Source: Saccharomycopsis malanga | Lineage: Eukaryota; Ascomycota; Saccharomycetes; Ascoideales; Saccharomycopsidaceae | DNA length: 64,000 nucleotides | NCBI GenBank assembly: GCA_004014935.1 | Contig: CP025326.1 | Coordinates: 186,001 to 250,000, forward strand | Direction of reading: 5' to 3' | Part shown: positions 36,784 through 45,795 of the stretch, in pieces | Layout: the number at the start of each line of letters is the position of its first letter | Numbering within the stretch: the stretch's first letter is position 1 | Notes under the pieces: model-generated | Seen by the model: only the letters and a program-made list of their open reading frames with translations | Database searches by the model: none | What the model was told of the DNA's origin: nothing | Program-made: the position numbers and the translations under genes

Positions 36784-39513
36784 ATGGGCAAATATCTTTC
36801 GATCAAAAGGATCAGAGAATTCAAAGGACACTATGTTCTGGGGGCAAGATACAGCGATGTTTTGAGAAGCGTAGCCGAGCATTATAAAGAGTATCAGTAC
36901 AAAACATTTGTTCATCCGAATCCAGCAAGAAACAACAGCAAGGCCCTCAAGAGAAAATGGGCTGAATACTTGGCTCAAGTGGCTGAAAGAGACAAGTTGC
37001 AAGCAAACAAAAAGCAGTTATTCCCCGTGCTTTTGTCTACTGAAGACTACAATGATATGGTTAACCAATCGTACCGGTTCAGTATGCTATACAAGGTTCT
37101 TATTCAAGACGTGTTTATTCCCATACAGCCGACCACTGTGCCCCATGTTATCTTGCAGTATGTAGCAAACAAGCCATACCCTGTAGATCTCCAGGCGGAT
37201 GTTGAAACTGGTGAATTGAAAGTATTTAGCCATGCTGGCAAACGTGTTTCGCCATATAAAACAGACCGGGACAAGGCCAAAGCCAAAAAACAGCCAACAA
37301 TAGTCAATGTTGACTTGTTAAAGTGCATGTCGTATTCCAATGTAGAGAAACGCTTGATAGTGGATCCAAATGGCATTTCCATCACAGACCAGGTGATTCA
37401 TGGCTTGGAAAAAAACGTCAGGCCAGATTATAGTATAAAGAATGATTCGTGTGAGATTATATACGATTTGCGCAGCGGCAACGAGTATACGAGCCATGAT
37501 GCTTTTGGAATGCACATCACGGTCACCAACAACGAGCAGAAATACGACGCCTATCTCCCTCTACTCCATACTGTGTTCAATGTTGAGGCTGTGGCGTACA
37601 CCCAGGCACACGAGCAGTGTTCTGTGCTTGATAAACTAAACCATGTGCAGCATCCGATAACCGGCGCCAAAATACGCTTAATGAAAGTGGATCTGTTGCA
37701 GAAAACGTTCTATAATGAAAAATACAATGCTCGCTCACAATTGTATTGTTTGATTCCCAGCAATTTCCTGGGAGACCGTGAGCATTGCAAGAGCACTACA
37801 CAGCCGTTGTTTGGAACAAATGGCGATATCAACTCCACTGTACTTCCGCCCAGTTATCAGGCACTTTCTCCCAGACAGGCCATTATTGACAAGCTTTACA
37901 AAGAGCTAGGCGGTGTCCAGACCTCCGTAACGGTTATTCATGTGCAGAAACCTCATTTGGTGAACAACAAAACAGCAGAAAAGGCTGCTTTGACCGCATA
38001 TGTTCGGGGAGAACAGGTGATAAAGCCAGAACTTGTCGATATCGTCAGTCAAATACCGTCTCGACTGCAACAACTAAACCAGTTCTTGTTTGATGAGCCA
38101 TACGCAGTAGCCGTGCAACGGCCAATATTGAAATGCTCCCAGTTGGAGGACTTTGTAATAGACAGTCTTCAAGTTGCAGAGCCAGATCGAAAAGTCTGGG
38201 ATAGAGAAAAAAAGGTGGTTTTGCCAACTTTCAAAGACGAACGCGGCGAGAATTACCAGCTAGGAGATGATTTGTTTCTAAAACCAGGTTTCAGCGTTCA
38301 AGCAGGCCGGTTTGTCAGCCAGTACTATAAGCCACAAACTGTACACAGCAAATACCCAATGGAACAACGAGAGTTTGTACGGAACACATTGCTCTCGAAC
38401 GATGAAAACAACAACGTTGTGATTTCAGACACAAGTCTTTGCCAAAGCCAGATGGAAATGCGACTCCTCGTGTCCTACATCGACTGGTACAGAAACTACT
38501 TCAAAGATCAAACAAAACGAATCAAACCAGACATTGTAGGATGGGTTTCACGGATCAGTGAGCATACCAGACCATGGGATTATTACATGGCCCACAAGAT
38601 CGCCACCACTGAAAAAAAACTTAAAAAGGCCTCCCTACATAAAAACGTGGCCCTCATGAACGAGCTTTCAAGCGACCTCTTCTCCACATTCTTCAAAGGC
38701 TACTTGTCGCTCCATCAAAACGAAAGATTGGTGCACAGACAAGTATACCATGTCAAAGAGGTTCTCATGAGAACAAAATTCGTTTATGAGATCTTGGGTG
38801 CTGCAATCTACCATTTGGCCCATGTTTTGTACTACAAGTACCCCAAGTTGGTCAAATATTACTTTGACACCATCGACTTTAAGGTGCCTAGATCTTTTAC
38901 AAATTCGAGCGTAAAGAATGATATCTACGAGTTGGGCCGGTTTTCCGTCTTTCTAATGGGAAAGTTTGAAGAAATCATTGTGCAAAACGGCTCTTCGGTT
39001 CCTCAAAAGATGTCTCCAAATCTCATAAGAAAATTACGGTTCCCAAATTCAATTATAGATAAAGTGGAAAAATTTGCAAATTCCCCTATGCCTTCTCTGG
39101 CCCCAGCTCCAATGATTTACTTCACTTTCATTACAAAAGAACCACAGGCAGTCCCTCTTTGCAAAAATTTCGAAGAAACCTTCAGACTGTTCAGAGCAAT
39201 TTTCTCTGCCCACATCGAAATGCGGTATATCAGATGTGGCAGCTTTAGTATTCCTAGAATATTCGATATAAAAAAATACTACGTCTTCGCATACGACAAC
39301 ATTCTTGTGAAAGCTTATTTGGTTCAGCCAAGAAATAATGAGACATACAAAACGTTGAAAGCTTTGATAGGTCAAAACGTCACTAATGTCGAGGAAGCGG
39401 CCCACCAAAGATTGTTGGAAATGGATAAGGCTGACTCAAACGTTCATTACCGTTTTAAAAACGGCAAAGGAACAACTAAAGGTAGAAAGACTTTGAAATT
39501 TAGAAAGCTTTAA
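36784..39513 (+). CDS. Unidentified 909-residue protein
   Basis: The frame is long, has a good ATG and gene-like codon use throughout, so the gene is real, but I do not recognise the family. The product is rich in Tyr, Lys and Gln, with no clear membrane segment or signal peptide. Notable stretches are MGKYLSIKRIREFKGHYVLG at the start, YRFSMLYKVLIQDVFIP (about 100), SQLEDFVIDSLQVAEPDRK (about 460), MEMRLLVSYIDWYRNYFKD (about 560) and PWDYYMAHKIATTEKKLKKA (about 600). It ends with a very basic tail (GTTKGRKTLKFRKL). A mitochondrial or RNA-related role is a guess from the tail and the divergent SLM3. A fast-evolving yeast-specific protein is the neutral reading. Confidence 0.8.
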   Translation: MGKYLSIKRIREFKGHYVLGARYSDVLRSVAEHYKEYQYKTFVHPNPARNNSKALKRKWAEYLAQVAERDKLQANKKQLFPVLLSTEDYNDMVNQSYRFSMLYKVLIQDVFIPIQPTTVPHVILQYVANKPYPVDLQADVETGELKVFSHAGKRVSPYKTDRDKAKAKKQPTIVNVDLLKCMSYSNVEKRLIVDPNGISITDQVIHGLEKNVRPDYSIKNDSCEIIYDLRSGNEYTSHDAFGMHITVTNNEQKYDAYLPLLHTVFNVEAVAYTQAHEQCSVLDKLNHVQHPITGAKIRLMKVDLLQKTFYNEKYNARSQLYCLIPSNFLGDREHCKSTTQPLFGTNGDINSTVLPPSYQALSPRQAIIDKLYKELGGVQTSVTVIHVQKPHLVNNKTAEKAALTAYVRGEQVIKPELVDIVSQIPSRLQQLNQFLFDEPYAVAVQRPILKCSQLEDFVIDSLQVAEPDRKVWDREKKVVLPTFKDERGENYQLGDDLFLKPGFSVQAGRFVSQYYKPQTVHSKYPMEQREFVRNTLLSNDENNNVVISDTSLCQSQMEMRLLVSYIDWYRNYFKDQTKRIKPDIVGWVSRISEHTRPWDYYMAHKIATTEKKLKKASLHKNVALMNELSSDLFSTFFKGYLSLHQNERLVHRQVYHVKEVLMRTKFVYEILGAAIYHLAHVLYYKYPKLVKYYFDTIDFKVPRSFTNSSVKNDIYELGRFSVFLMGKFEEIIVQNGSSVPQKMSPNLIRKLRFPNSIIDKVEKFANSPMPSLAPAPMIYFTFITKEPQAVPLCKNFEETFRLFRAIFSAHIEMRYIRCGSFSIPRIFDIKKYYVFAYDNILVKAYLVQPRNNETYKTLKALIGQNVTNVEEAAHQRLLEMDKADSNVHYRFKNGKGTTKGRKTLKFRKL

Positions 39514-40400
39514 AGCGAGTTTTAAAGCTTTCTTGGACAATACATTCTTGTACATATATATGCAATATTTATTCGGATTGCGTAGTTGATACTGATAGGT
39601 CAGTTCTTTATACTACTTTCTATGGTTCTTGTTCTAGGAAACTGACAAGCGTTTGCAATTAAAAGCTTGGTGCTAGAGTAAATATGAACAAAAAACATGA
39701 GCTGAAGGCTCATTTTATATTCAATCCAATATTACATGTTCCAGTATTGTTTAATCAACCTTCTTTTCTCATTTATAGTTCAATTCACTAATTTTCCTTT
39801 AAATTGGTTACGAGTTGGACTTTTCCTCTAGCAAACATTCTGCTGTATATCGTATCTACTATATATACCATTAGATTGAATCGTATGGTTTACTTTCTTT
39901 CCTTCTATAGACTTTTTACTGGCCGTCTACTTGGTCTGCATTGTCCATGCACATCTCACGAGCCATCTCACGAGCCATCCTTGGAATTTTGCCAAAATCC
40001 CAATTTTTCCCAAGGGGTTAATCAGGCATTTTCGAGGATTTTTGGAAAAATCGAAAAAAAGGCCCTGCAAGAATCGGCAAGTTTCGGCAGGAATCTGTAT
40101 TGTAATTTATAATAATTATATCTTCACCCACTCATGTCCAATCATTACAAATTTTCAATTTAACAAATTGAAAAGCGAGCACTATTGGTTTAGGCCGTAT
40201 TTCAGCCAATTAAAATTGACTGTTTTTCATAGTAAGAACAGCAATTGAAAAGTGTTTATAGTAGGGTTTGAACTCTTGATTCTGTTGGAGATTTTTCTCT
40301 TTTACTACTAACCTATCCAGCGCGTCATATTAATTATTCATAATAGTTTGATAGTAAATATCCATTGTCATAATTATTAATTATTATAATTCAATAATGA
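39514..40400. other. Gene-free stretch with a decayed family A copy
   Basis: At 39945-39975 CACGAGCCATCT is repeated. At about 39985-40060 lies the second copy of the CCCAATTTTT / AAGGGGTTAATCAGGCATTT repeat seen near 22215. From about 40110 to 40325 a strongly diverged long-form family A copy in reverse orientation follows, with GGGTTTGAACTC (B-box-like on the other strand) near 40265. Confidence 0.4.
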
Positions 40401-40778
40401 ATGTTAATTATTCGTAAATATTTACTATTCATAAATATTATTCGTAACAATTTAATAGTCAATGTTCATCAAAAAAATGCCAACTATAATTCAATGTATA
40501 TTGCAAAATCTACAATTGTCCCTTCAAATTACATGCTACATATCAATGCTAGTTTAAACCAAAAACTGGACATGTTATTAATATGAATAATGCTGCAAAG
40601 AAGTTGAAAAACCTGACTTGCTATTTCTATTTCTCTTCGCAGCAAACAAAAGTGAAAAATATGCCAAAACAAAAAGAATTGCGACTATATGATAGAACAA
40701 TGACCATTCTTTCAACTTGTCGAAAGTTTGACTGTAAACTGTTTGATCAATGCTTACATCAGATGTGTGTTTATGATT
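40401..40778. other. AT-rich stretch before the COX12 stop
   Basis: The first part is built of ATTATTCGTAA/AATAGT words. The rest to 40778 shows no supported gene on either strand. Because COX12 is on the minus strand, this is its 3' flank. Confidence 0.4.
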
Positions 40779-41172
40779 CTATGGCTTCAAATTGCCGGCA
40801 AAGTTACCTTCTTCTACACAATTTGTTAGTATCTCCGACAATTCCCAATTACTGGCGGACAAAAATAAAATAAAATAAAATAAAATAAAATAAAATAAAA
40901 TAAAATAAAATAAAATAAAATAAAATAAAATAAAATAAAATAAAATAAAATAAAATAAAAAGCATACCTCTTTGAGTATCCCACTTTTCAATCCAGTCGA
41001 CTGGACATAAAGAAGAGTAAGTCTTGAAGAAGATCTTGCAAGGAGCAAAGTCTTCGCCTTTGGCATTGATACACTTGTGATAGTCAACATATGATTGCCA
41101 GCAGTGTTTGGTTTGGTTCTGGTTTGGGAAACGGGCGTCGAAGCCAACAGTATGCAATGGAGAGTCAGACAT
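40779..41172 (-). CDS. COX12: Cytochrome c oxidase subunit 6B, two exons
   Basis: Cox12 is a small twin-CX9C protein on the intermembrane-space face of complex IV. Exon 1 (41172-40968) encodes MSDSPLHTVGFDARFPNQNQ and on to WIEKWDTQR. It holds the CX9C pair CWQSYVDYHKC and the second pair CKIFFKTYSSLC. Exon 2 (40813-40779) completes a Glu codon and adds EGNFAGNLKP. The joined protein has 79 residues against 83 in baker's yeast. The intron (40966-40814, 153 nt) starts GTATGC and has a perfect TACTAAC branch site 15 bases before its TAG end. About 98 nt of it is a TTTTA pentamer array. ATG at 41172 is chosen over an upstream in-frame ATG because it matches the family start. GRC3 lies divergently. 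Confidence 0.93.
40863..40960. repeat. Pentamer array (TAAAA) inside the COX12 intron
   Basis: About 19-20 perfect units, starting a few bases downstream of the 5' splice site on the coding strand. Removing them would leave an intron of about 55 nt, the size of the NTF2 and COF1 short introns. Confidence 0.9.
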
Positions 41173-41527
41173 TGTGTTGTTGATGGTTATGCTGAAGAAA
41201 TAGCTGTTTGACGGCGCTAGTGTTATCATATATTATATTATAATACAGTTGACTGAGCGGCGAATGGTGGGCTTTTTTTCAACCTTCTTATTGGCGGAGG
41301 GCTGCTAACCGAAAAAACATCAGATTTTTTTCTTCTTCTTCTAATGATAGGGGGTCCTGATAGGCACATGATACTGCATTATAGTGCATCAGGCAACATC
41401 CTGACATACATCCTGACACCAACGTGAAATATAATTTTTTTTTTATTTAATTTTCATAGCTGTTTCTATAGTAAAGAGAAGAGAGTTTTTTTTATATTTT
41501 GGGGAATAGGGCGGGAGAGTGAGTATT
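41173..41527. promoter_or_regulatory. Divergent promoter region COX12/GRC3
   Basis: The 355-base region between the two start codons holds poly-T and poly-A tracts near 41320-41340 and 41430-41445 but no specific operator I can name. CATCCTGACA occurs twice near 41397-41420. Confidence 0.4.
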
Positions 41528-43522
41528 ATGTCTGCATTTTCAGCAATTCAGAACAGCGAGGAGATTTTTTATGCGAAAAACTCATCAGATGAAGAAAGTG
41601 TTGTAGAGGAAGTGTATAGCAATGAGGAGATAGAAGCTACGCCGGGGGTTTTAAACAATTATGAAGAAGAGGTGGAAGCAGCACGAAATGAGCTGATTTT
41701 TTCCAAGTATATTCTTGGGCCGCATAACACGATATTCAATGAGACGAGTGTTGTGTTTGGGTTGCAACAGAATGAGACGTTGATCATAAAAGGGCAATGT
41801 AAGTTCAAAGTGGTCAGAGGGTGTGCGGTGATAGATGGTGTGCCGTATGACTGCAAATGTAAACGGGCATTTAGTATTTTTGCTCCTACGTCGCACTCTT
41901 TGCCCGAGATTTCAGTACGGGCAAGTCCAGGGACTGTTTCCGGCAATGATAAGATATTTGAGACTTTGTATCCAATGGTAATAGAATTGTGCAATGTACA
42001 AACGGGATTAGAGAATATTGGGATGTTGTGTCCTCCTTTCAAGAACCTTTTCCACAACTGCGAAGTGGTGGCAGAACTGGGGGCAGAAGACTTGAATTTC
42101 ACACGTTATAGTTTCTGTCCTATACTCAAGCCGGTGTGGGATCTCAATGTGACACGGATTACGCCCGAGACTGCATCGTTGCTCGACTCATTCGTTAGCG
42201 AAAGCTCTTCGGTGTTCAGCAATGCCAGCAGGAGAAAGCTAGTGGTGATAGGCTACAAGAACGCGGGCAAATCCACGTTGGTTAAGACGTTGCTCAACAA
42301 GTATTTGGAAAACACCAAATTCATCGAGCCTGTAGGAATATTAGACCTAGATCCGGGCCAGCCCGAGTTCTCGCTCCCCAACTCTGTGCTGTACTCAAGC
42401 CATACGGACCCAATCGTAGGAAACCCTCTAGCCACCCAGCAGCACATGTACCAGAGCTTTACTAACGAGTACTTTGGGTTCAACAGCCCCATGGAGAACA
42501 CAGAGTGGTATCTCCGGCTTGTGGACAGGGTGTACAAGCGGTATCAGAAAGGCGACTGGAACAGACAGGTTCCTTTGCTAGTAAACATGCCTGGATGGGT
42601 CAAAGGGTACGGCATTGAGTTGGTGTACAAAATACTCAAAATCATCAAGCCAACAGATATTATATACCTCAAAAACAGCACAGACAGCGACGACGAGCTT
42701 CTCGCCAAGCTCAAACACAGCAGAAAGCTGTACCTCAACGATATCAATATACTCACCCGGCCTGGCATCACTGTGCCGAACAATGGGTTCAAATACTCGT
42801 CGCAAGAGCTCTCCACGTTGAAAATACTTGCCTATTTCCATAAACACGGCACTGGTTTGGAGCATTGTTTTGATTTTGCTCCTTTGCTACTCAGTTCCCC
42901 GGAGAAAGTGTCCTATTTGCACTCAAATATGGCGTCGTCCGCCTTCCAGGGTATATGTGGCGTGATAGTGGCCAACGACGACGAATTAGGAGTGAAACAA
43001 GACGAAATCAACAAACTGCTCGAACTGGAAAACGTTTTGACCATTCTAGACTGCTCTATTGTGGCAGTTTACGCAATAGATTATTACGAATATCTGGCTT
43101 TATCACAACATGAGAAAAACCGGCCAGAAACCCATAGTCCAGCCTTTATCTCCTTCAACAAGTTCCAGGACATCCCTTACAACAATACTACCTTCCTCGG
43201 CCTCGCCATTATCCATAGCACCAACACCAAAACCCACCAGTTCAACATTTATACCACTCCTCAGTTCTCCATCCAGCGACGTGCGTTGGAAGACGTGACT
43301 CTTGCAGAGGACGGCGTCCCGCTGCATAAACTCGTGTTCGTCCGCGGAAGGACATCGGTTCCCGTCTGGGAAATATATCCGCTGGTCTGTTCCTCTCTTC
43401 TGGCCGAGAAAAAGACAAAGTTGTTCAAAAACAAGAAAATACCGTTCATAAGCATCAACGACAAGTTTGGTTTGGGCGGGAAAGTCATCAAGATCCGCAG
43501 AAATATTGCCAGAAGAAGGTAA
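41528..43522 (+). CDS. GRC3: Polynucleotide 5'-hydroxyl kinase Grc3
   Basis: Grc3 phosphorylates RNA 5' ends and, with Las1, processes ITS2 of pre-rRNA in the nucleolus. The 664-residue protein has an acidic N-terminus and a beta-rich domain (residues about 60-200). Walker A GYKNAGKST is at about 241-249 (Lys 248), and LDLDPGQPEFSLP follows at about 275. The lid-region string TEWYLRLVDRVYKRY and the VNMPGWVKGYGIELV motif come next, then a C-terminal domain ending in basic KVIKIRRNIARRR. All are typical of the Clp1/Grc3 family. The frame opens three codons earlier at a GTG, but the ATG at 41528 (MSAFSAIQNS) is the start. Confidence 0.94.
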   Translation: MSAFSAIQNSEEIFYAKNSSDEESVVEEVYSNEEIEATPGVLNNYEEEVEAARNELIFSKYILGPHNTIFNETSVVFGLQQNETLIIKGQCKFKVVRGCAVIDGVPYDCKCKRAFSIFAPTSHSLPEISVRASPGTVSGNDKIFETLYPMVIELCNVQTGLENIGMLCPPFKNLFHNCEVVAELGAEDLNFTRYSFCPILKPVWDLNVTRITPETASLLDSFVSESSSVFSNASRRKLVVIGYKNAGKSTLVKTLLNKYLENTKFIEPVGILDLDPGQPEFSLPNSVLYSSHTDPIVGNPLATQQHMYQSFTNEYFGFNSPMENTEWYLRLVDRVYKRYQKGDWNRQVPLLVNMPGWVKGYGIELVYKILKIIKPTDIIYLKNSTDSDDELLAKLKHSRKLYLNDINILTRPGITVPNNGFKYSSQELSTLKILAYFHKHGTGLEHCFDFAPLLLSSPEKVSYLHSNMASSAFQGICGVIVANDDELGVKQDEINKLLELENVLTILDCSIVAVYAIDYYEYLALSQHEKNRPETHSPAFISFNKFQDIPYNNTTFLGLAIIHSTNTKTHQFNIYTTPQFSIQRRALEDVTLAEDGVPLHKLVFVRGRTSVPVWEIYPLVCSSLLAEKKTKLFKNKKIPFISINDKFGLGGKVIKIRRNIARRR

Positions 43523-43656
43523 CCTTTAAATTCTCCTTCGATATCATTTAGAGTTTCATAGACAATATTTACAAGTATAGAATCATTTTGACAACATTGT
43601 AGACCTTTAGATATAATTAAACATCACTAACAATTGCCTTTTTACAGACTCTCCTG

Positions 43657-44061
43657 CTACTTTTCTACATTCGGTGAAACACTAGAACTTTGGCTCTCTC
43701 CTCTTTTCACAAACTGTTCCAACCTGTTTTGCGACAACTCAACACGGTTCATCAAGTTTTCCTTCTCTTTATGTTTCAATTCATTTAGTTTTTCCAATGT
43801 TTCAATCAGTGATAAAATACGGTTATTTTTAATATCGTTGTAATCATTGATCTGCTCATTGATATACGATATAGGGTAAATCTTATACACTTTCTTCAAC
43901 TTGGTAATCTTCGCTAATCTCTTAAACTCATCGTCGTGCCGGTTAACATTGTTATTGTATAACACCTTATCCAACTGATGAATAGAGTTCGCAAGAGACG
44001 AGTTGCACCCGTTTAATGACACAATACAGTCACTCAAGACATCCAAATTGTCACTTTCCAT
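43657..44061 (-). CDS. SPC19: DASH/Dam1 complex subunit Spc19
   Basis: The DASH complex rings kinetochore microtubules in budding yeasts. The 134-residue product is helical and charged. The pattern LSDCIVSLNGCNSSLANSI, then FKRLAKITKLKKVYKIYP, then RILSLIETLEKL and ELKHKEKENLMNRVELSQNRLEQ follows the Spc19 family. In that family a short N-terminal helix, a K-K/R-V-F-x-x-P turn and a long coiled coil ending in an 'E-L-x-x-x-R-L' run appear in this order. Length is shorter than the 165 residues of baker's yeast, which has a longer acidic tail. The ATG at 44061 follows a non-ATG in-frame codon. Assignment is from pattern memory; another small kinetochore protein is possible. Confidence 0.65.
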   Translation of the reverse strand: MESDNLDVLSDCIVSLNGCNSSLANSIHQLDKVLYNNNVNRHDDEFKRLAKITKLKKVYKIYPISYINEQINDYNDIKNNRILSLIETLEKLNELKHKEKENLMNRVELSQNRLEQFVKRGESQSSSVSPNVEK

Positions 44062-44220
44062 CTTCAATTGTACATTTTTCTAATATCAAGTCGTAATTAG
44101 TGTGGTATTATTGTTGTTTCCTGAAATGTAAACATTCTCTCATAATAATAATATCAGCATTACCCGGGGTTCAAAGTCTCAAGGGTCCGCCCTGCTGGTG
44201 TACTTTTAATTTCTCATAAT

Positions 44221-44227
44221 GCGGACT

Positions 44228-44260
<33 letters not shown>

Positions 44261-44315
44261 AATTTATTGATAGTCTGTAATCTGAAGGTCCTGTGTTCGA
44301 TCCACAGAGTTCGCA
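44221..44315 (+). tRNA. tRNA-Phe (GAA) with intron
   Basis: The mature part matches yeast tRNA-Phe almost base for base: GCGGACTTAGCTCAGTTGGG at the start, anticodon loop CTGAAG, variable loop AGGTC and T-arm CTGTGTTCGATCCACAG. A 22-nt intron sits after position 37, one base 3' of the anticodon, between GACTGAAG and ATCTGA (about 44259-44280). It contains AGTCT, complementary to AGACT just before the anticodon. A run of T follows the gene. Removing the intron leaves 73 nt. Confidence 0.95.
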
Positions 44316-44508
44316 TTTTTTTTTGTTGATAGAGGTCTATTATTTAGCATGTTGATTAATAACCTGTTTCAAAATCATTCCTGTAAAGCAACTAATAACC
44401 AACAAATCCTTATTGGTTGGGCTTATAAGTACTTTGTCAGTTACTTTTCTCCGTTCAATGCAATTCCATCTTACTATTACAAGTTCAAGACAATATACAT
44501 AAAAATTC
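44316..44508. other. Gene-free stretch between tRNA-Phe and the rRNA fragment
   Basis: AT-rich with no recognised feature. It may include further decayed rDNA, but I could not align it with 18S from memory. Confidence 0.3.
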
Positions 44509-44509
44509 A

Positions 44510-44622
44510 GTATTATCTAATAAATATATCCCCTCCAGAAGTCAGGATTTTTGGCATGTATTGGCTCTAGAATTACTGTGGTTATCCAAGTAGTAAAGGT
44601 ACTATAATATAAACGAAAATTA
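44510..44622 (-). rRNA. Displaced, decayed fragment of 18S rRNA gene
   Basis: On the minus strand this reads as the 5' domain of nuclear small-subunit rRNA. The run TAGTACCTTTACTACTTGGA is present except for one or two differences, then TAACC-like, CTAGAGCCAATACATGCC, and a more diverged part resembling GGAGATGTATTTATTAGATA. About 110 nt can be followed, with scattered substitutions and small gaps, so it is an old insertion and not a working gene. It lies 195 bases downstream of tRNA-Phe and is in the antisense direction to it. Confidence 0.7.
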
Positions 44623-45615
44623 ATAATATATAGAGCTGTTTCATTTTGGATAAGCAAGGATAGAACTGGCAAGGCGCTTTGCTAAACTGTAAGCCAACAA
44701 GGTACTAAATACAAGTTGTTGAGTAATCCTTGAAAAAATTAAATATTATTTTGACCTCAATTATTTTTAATTGTGGTGGTCCTGTTCTAGACCATTTACA
44801 TCAGCTTATAATAGTAATAATTCCATCTGTTTTAGCCCAGTACATGTCAGTTTCGTATATACGCGCTATGTCTAAGGTACTTGGTGAACCCCAGTCGGGA
44901 AGCCCCAATAAAAACCTATGGAATAATGTCGAGAAATAGAAAAATGATTTTCCGAGGGCTGGATTATTTTCTGTAAAATGATACTTTCTCATTATTACGT
45001 AATTTATAAAATCTAACTTTCAAAACAAAGTGCATGGTAGCAAATTCTAGAATTTAAACAGTATAAAAATATAATTAGTGTACAGTTTGGTTTGCAGTAG
45101 AGACTCTACAATATGATTTGAAAGAATTAACTTTCTTCTCAAAATTGGCAAATTTCCGTTTTATCAAATATTTGTTCAAATAGATCTGATATGTTTCTTT
45201 ATAAATAGTACTATAACATGGGGAAAAAATTCAAAATTTTATTGTACTATTTTTCAAATCAAAACAGTCAGAATAGCACTAATTTAATTTAGTAAAATGT
45301 TTTATGGTTACTTCAAAACGTCAAGAGTGCGAATCGAGTCCGAAAACCCAAAGTGCAGAACGCCACACTTATTTTCCACCCTATTTTGCGTGGCGCATGC
45401 CTCAACCAACTTGGCCACTTGGGAATAGTAAAGCATATAGATAATATCATATATTTCAAGCCCAGTAAGTATCAGTTTTGTAAATACGCGCCATGTCTAA
45501 GGAACTTGGTAAAATTCAATCATGCCTTTTTGATTGTAGTTGACTCACTTGTGGTTCTGTTAGGCATTTTTCTCTTTTCCTAGAGCACTAACCACTGAGC
45601 CATACGGCCAAGGCA
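44623..45615 (-). mobile_element. Family A fragments flanking a reverse family B copy
   Basis: A reverse A fragment at about 44826-44895 has TAGCCCAGTACATGTCAG and CGTATATACGCG. A family B copy at about 44905-45435 shows the minus-strand head GTGGCCAAGTTGGTTGAGGC near 45400 and a body cut short. A reverse A copy at 45446-45615 ends in ACCACTGAGCCATACGGCC. The remaining bases to the SSH1 stop are AT-rich. Confidence 0.55.
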
Positions 45616-45795
45616 CATTACTGTTACAGTCATATAAAACTAACACATCAGTATTTAGGGGTTTTTCGTAAGTAGTATTAACGATACTTGAGATAGCAGG
45701 AAAAAAAAATAAGAATAAAACTAGGGCAACAACATTATATTAATGAGCATTTACTATCATGATCATGTAAACTATTATGTTTATATAAGATGGAC

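Noticed and set aside
40849-41229. A continuous frame reading COX12 into a phenylalanine/isoleucine/leucine repeat tail
   Set aside because: The tail is the translation of the intronic pentamer array; splicing to 40813 restores the conserved end of Cox12.
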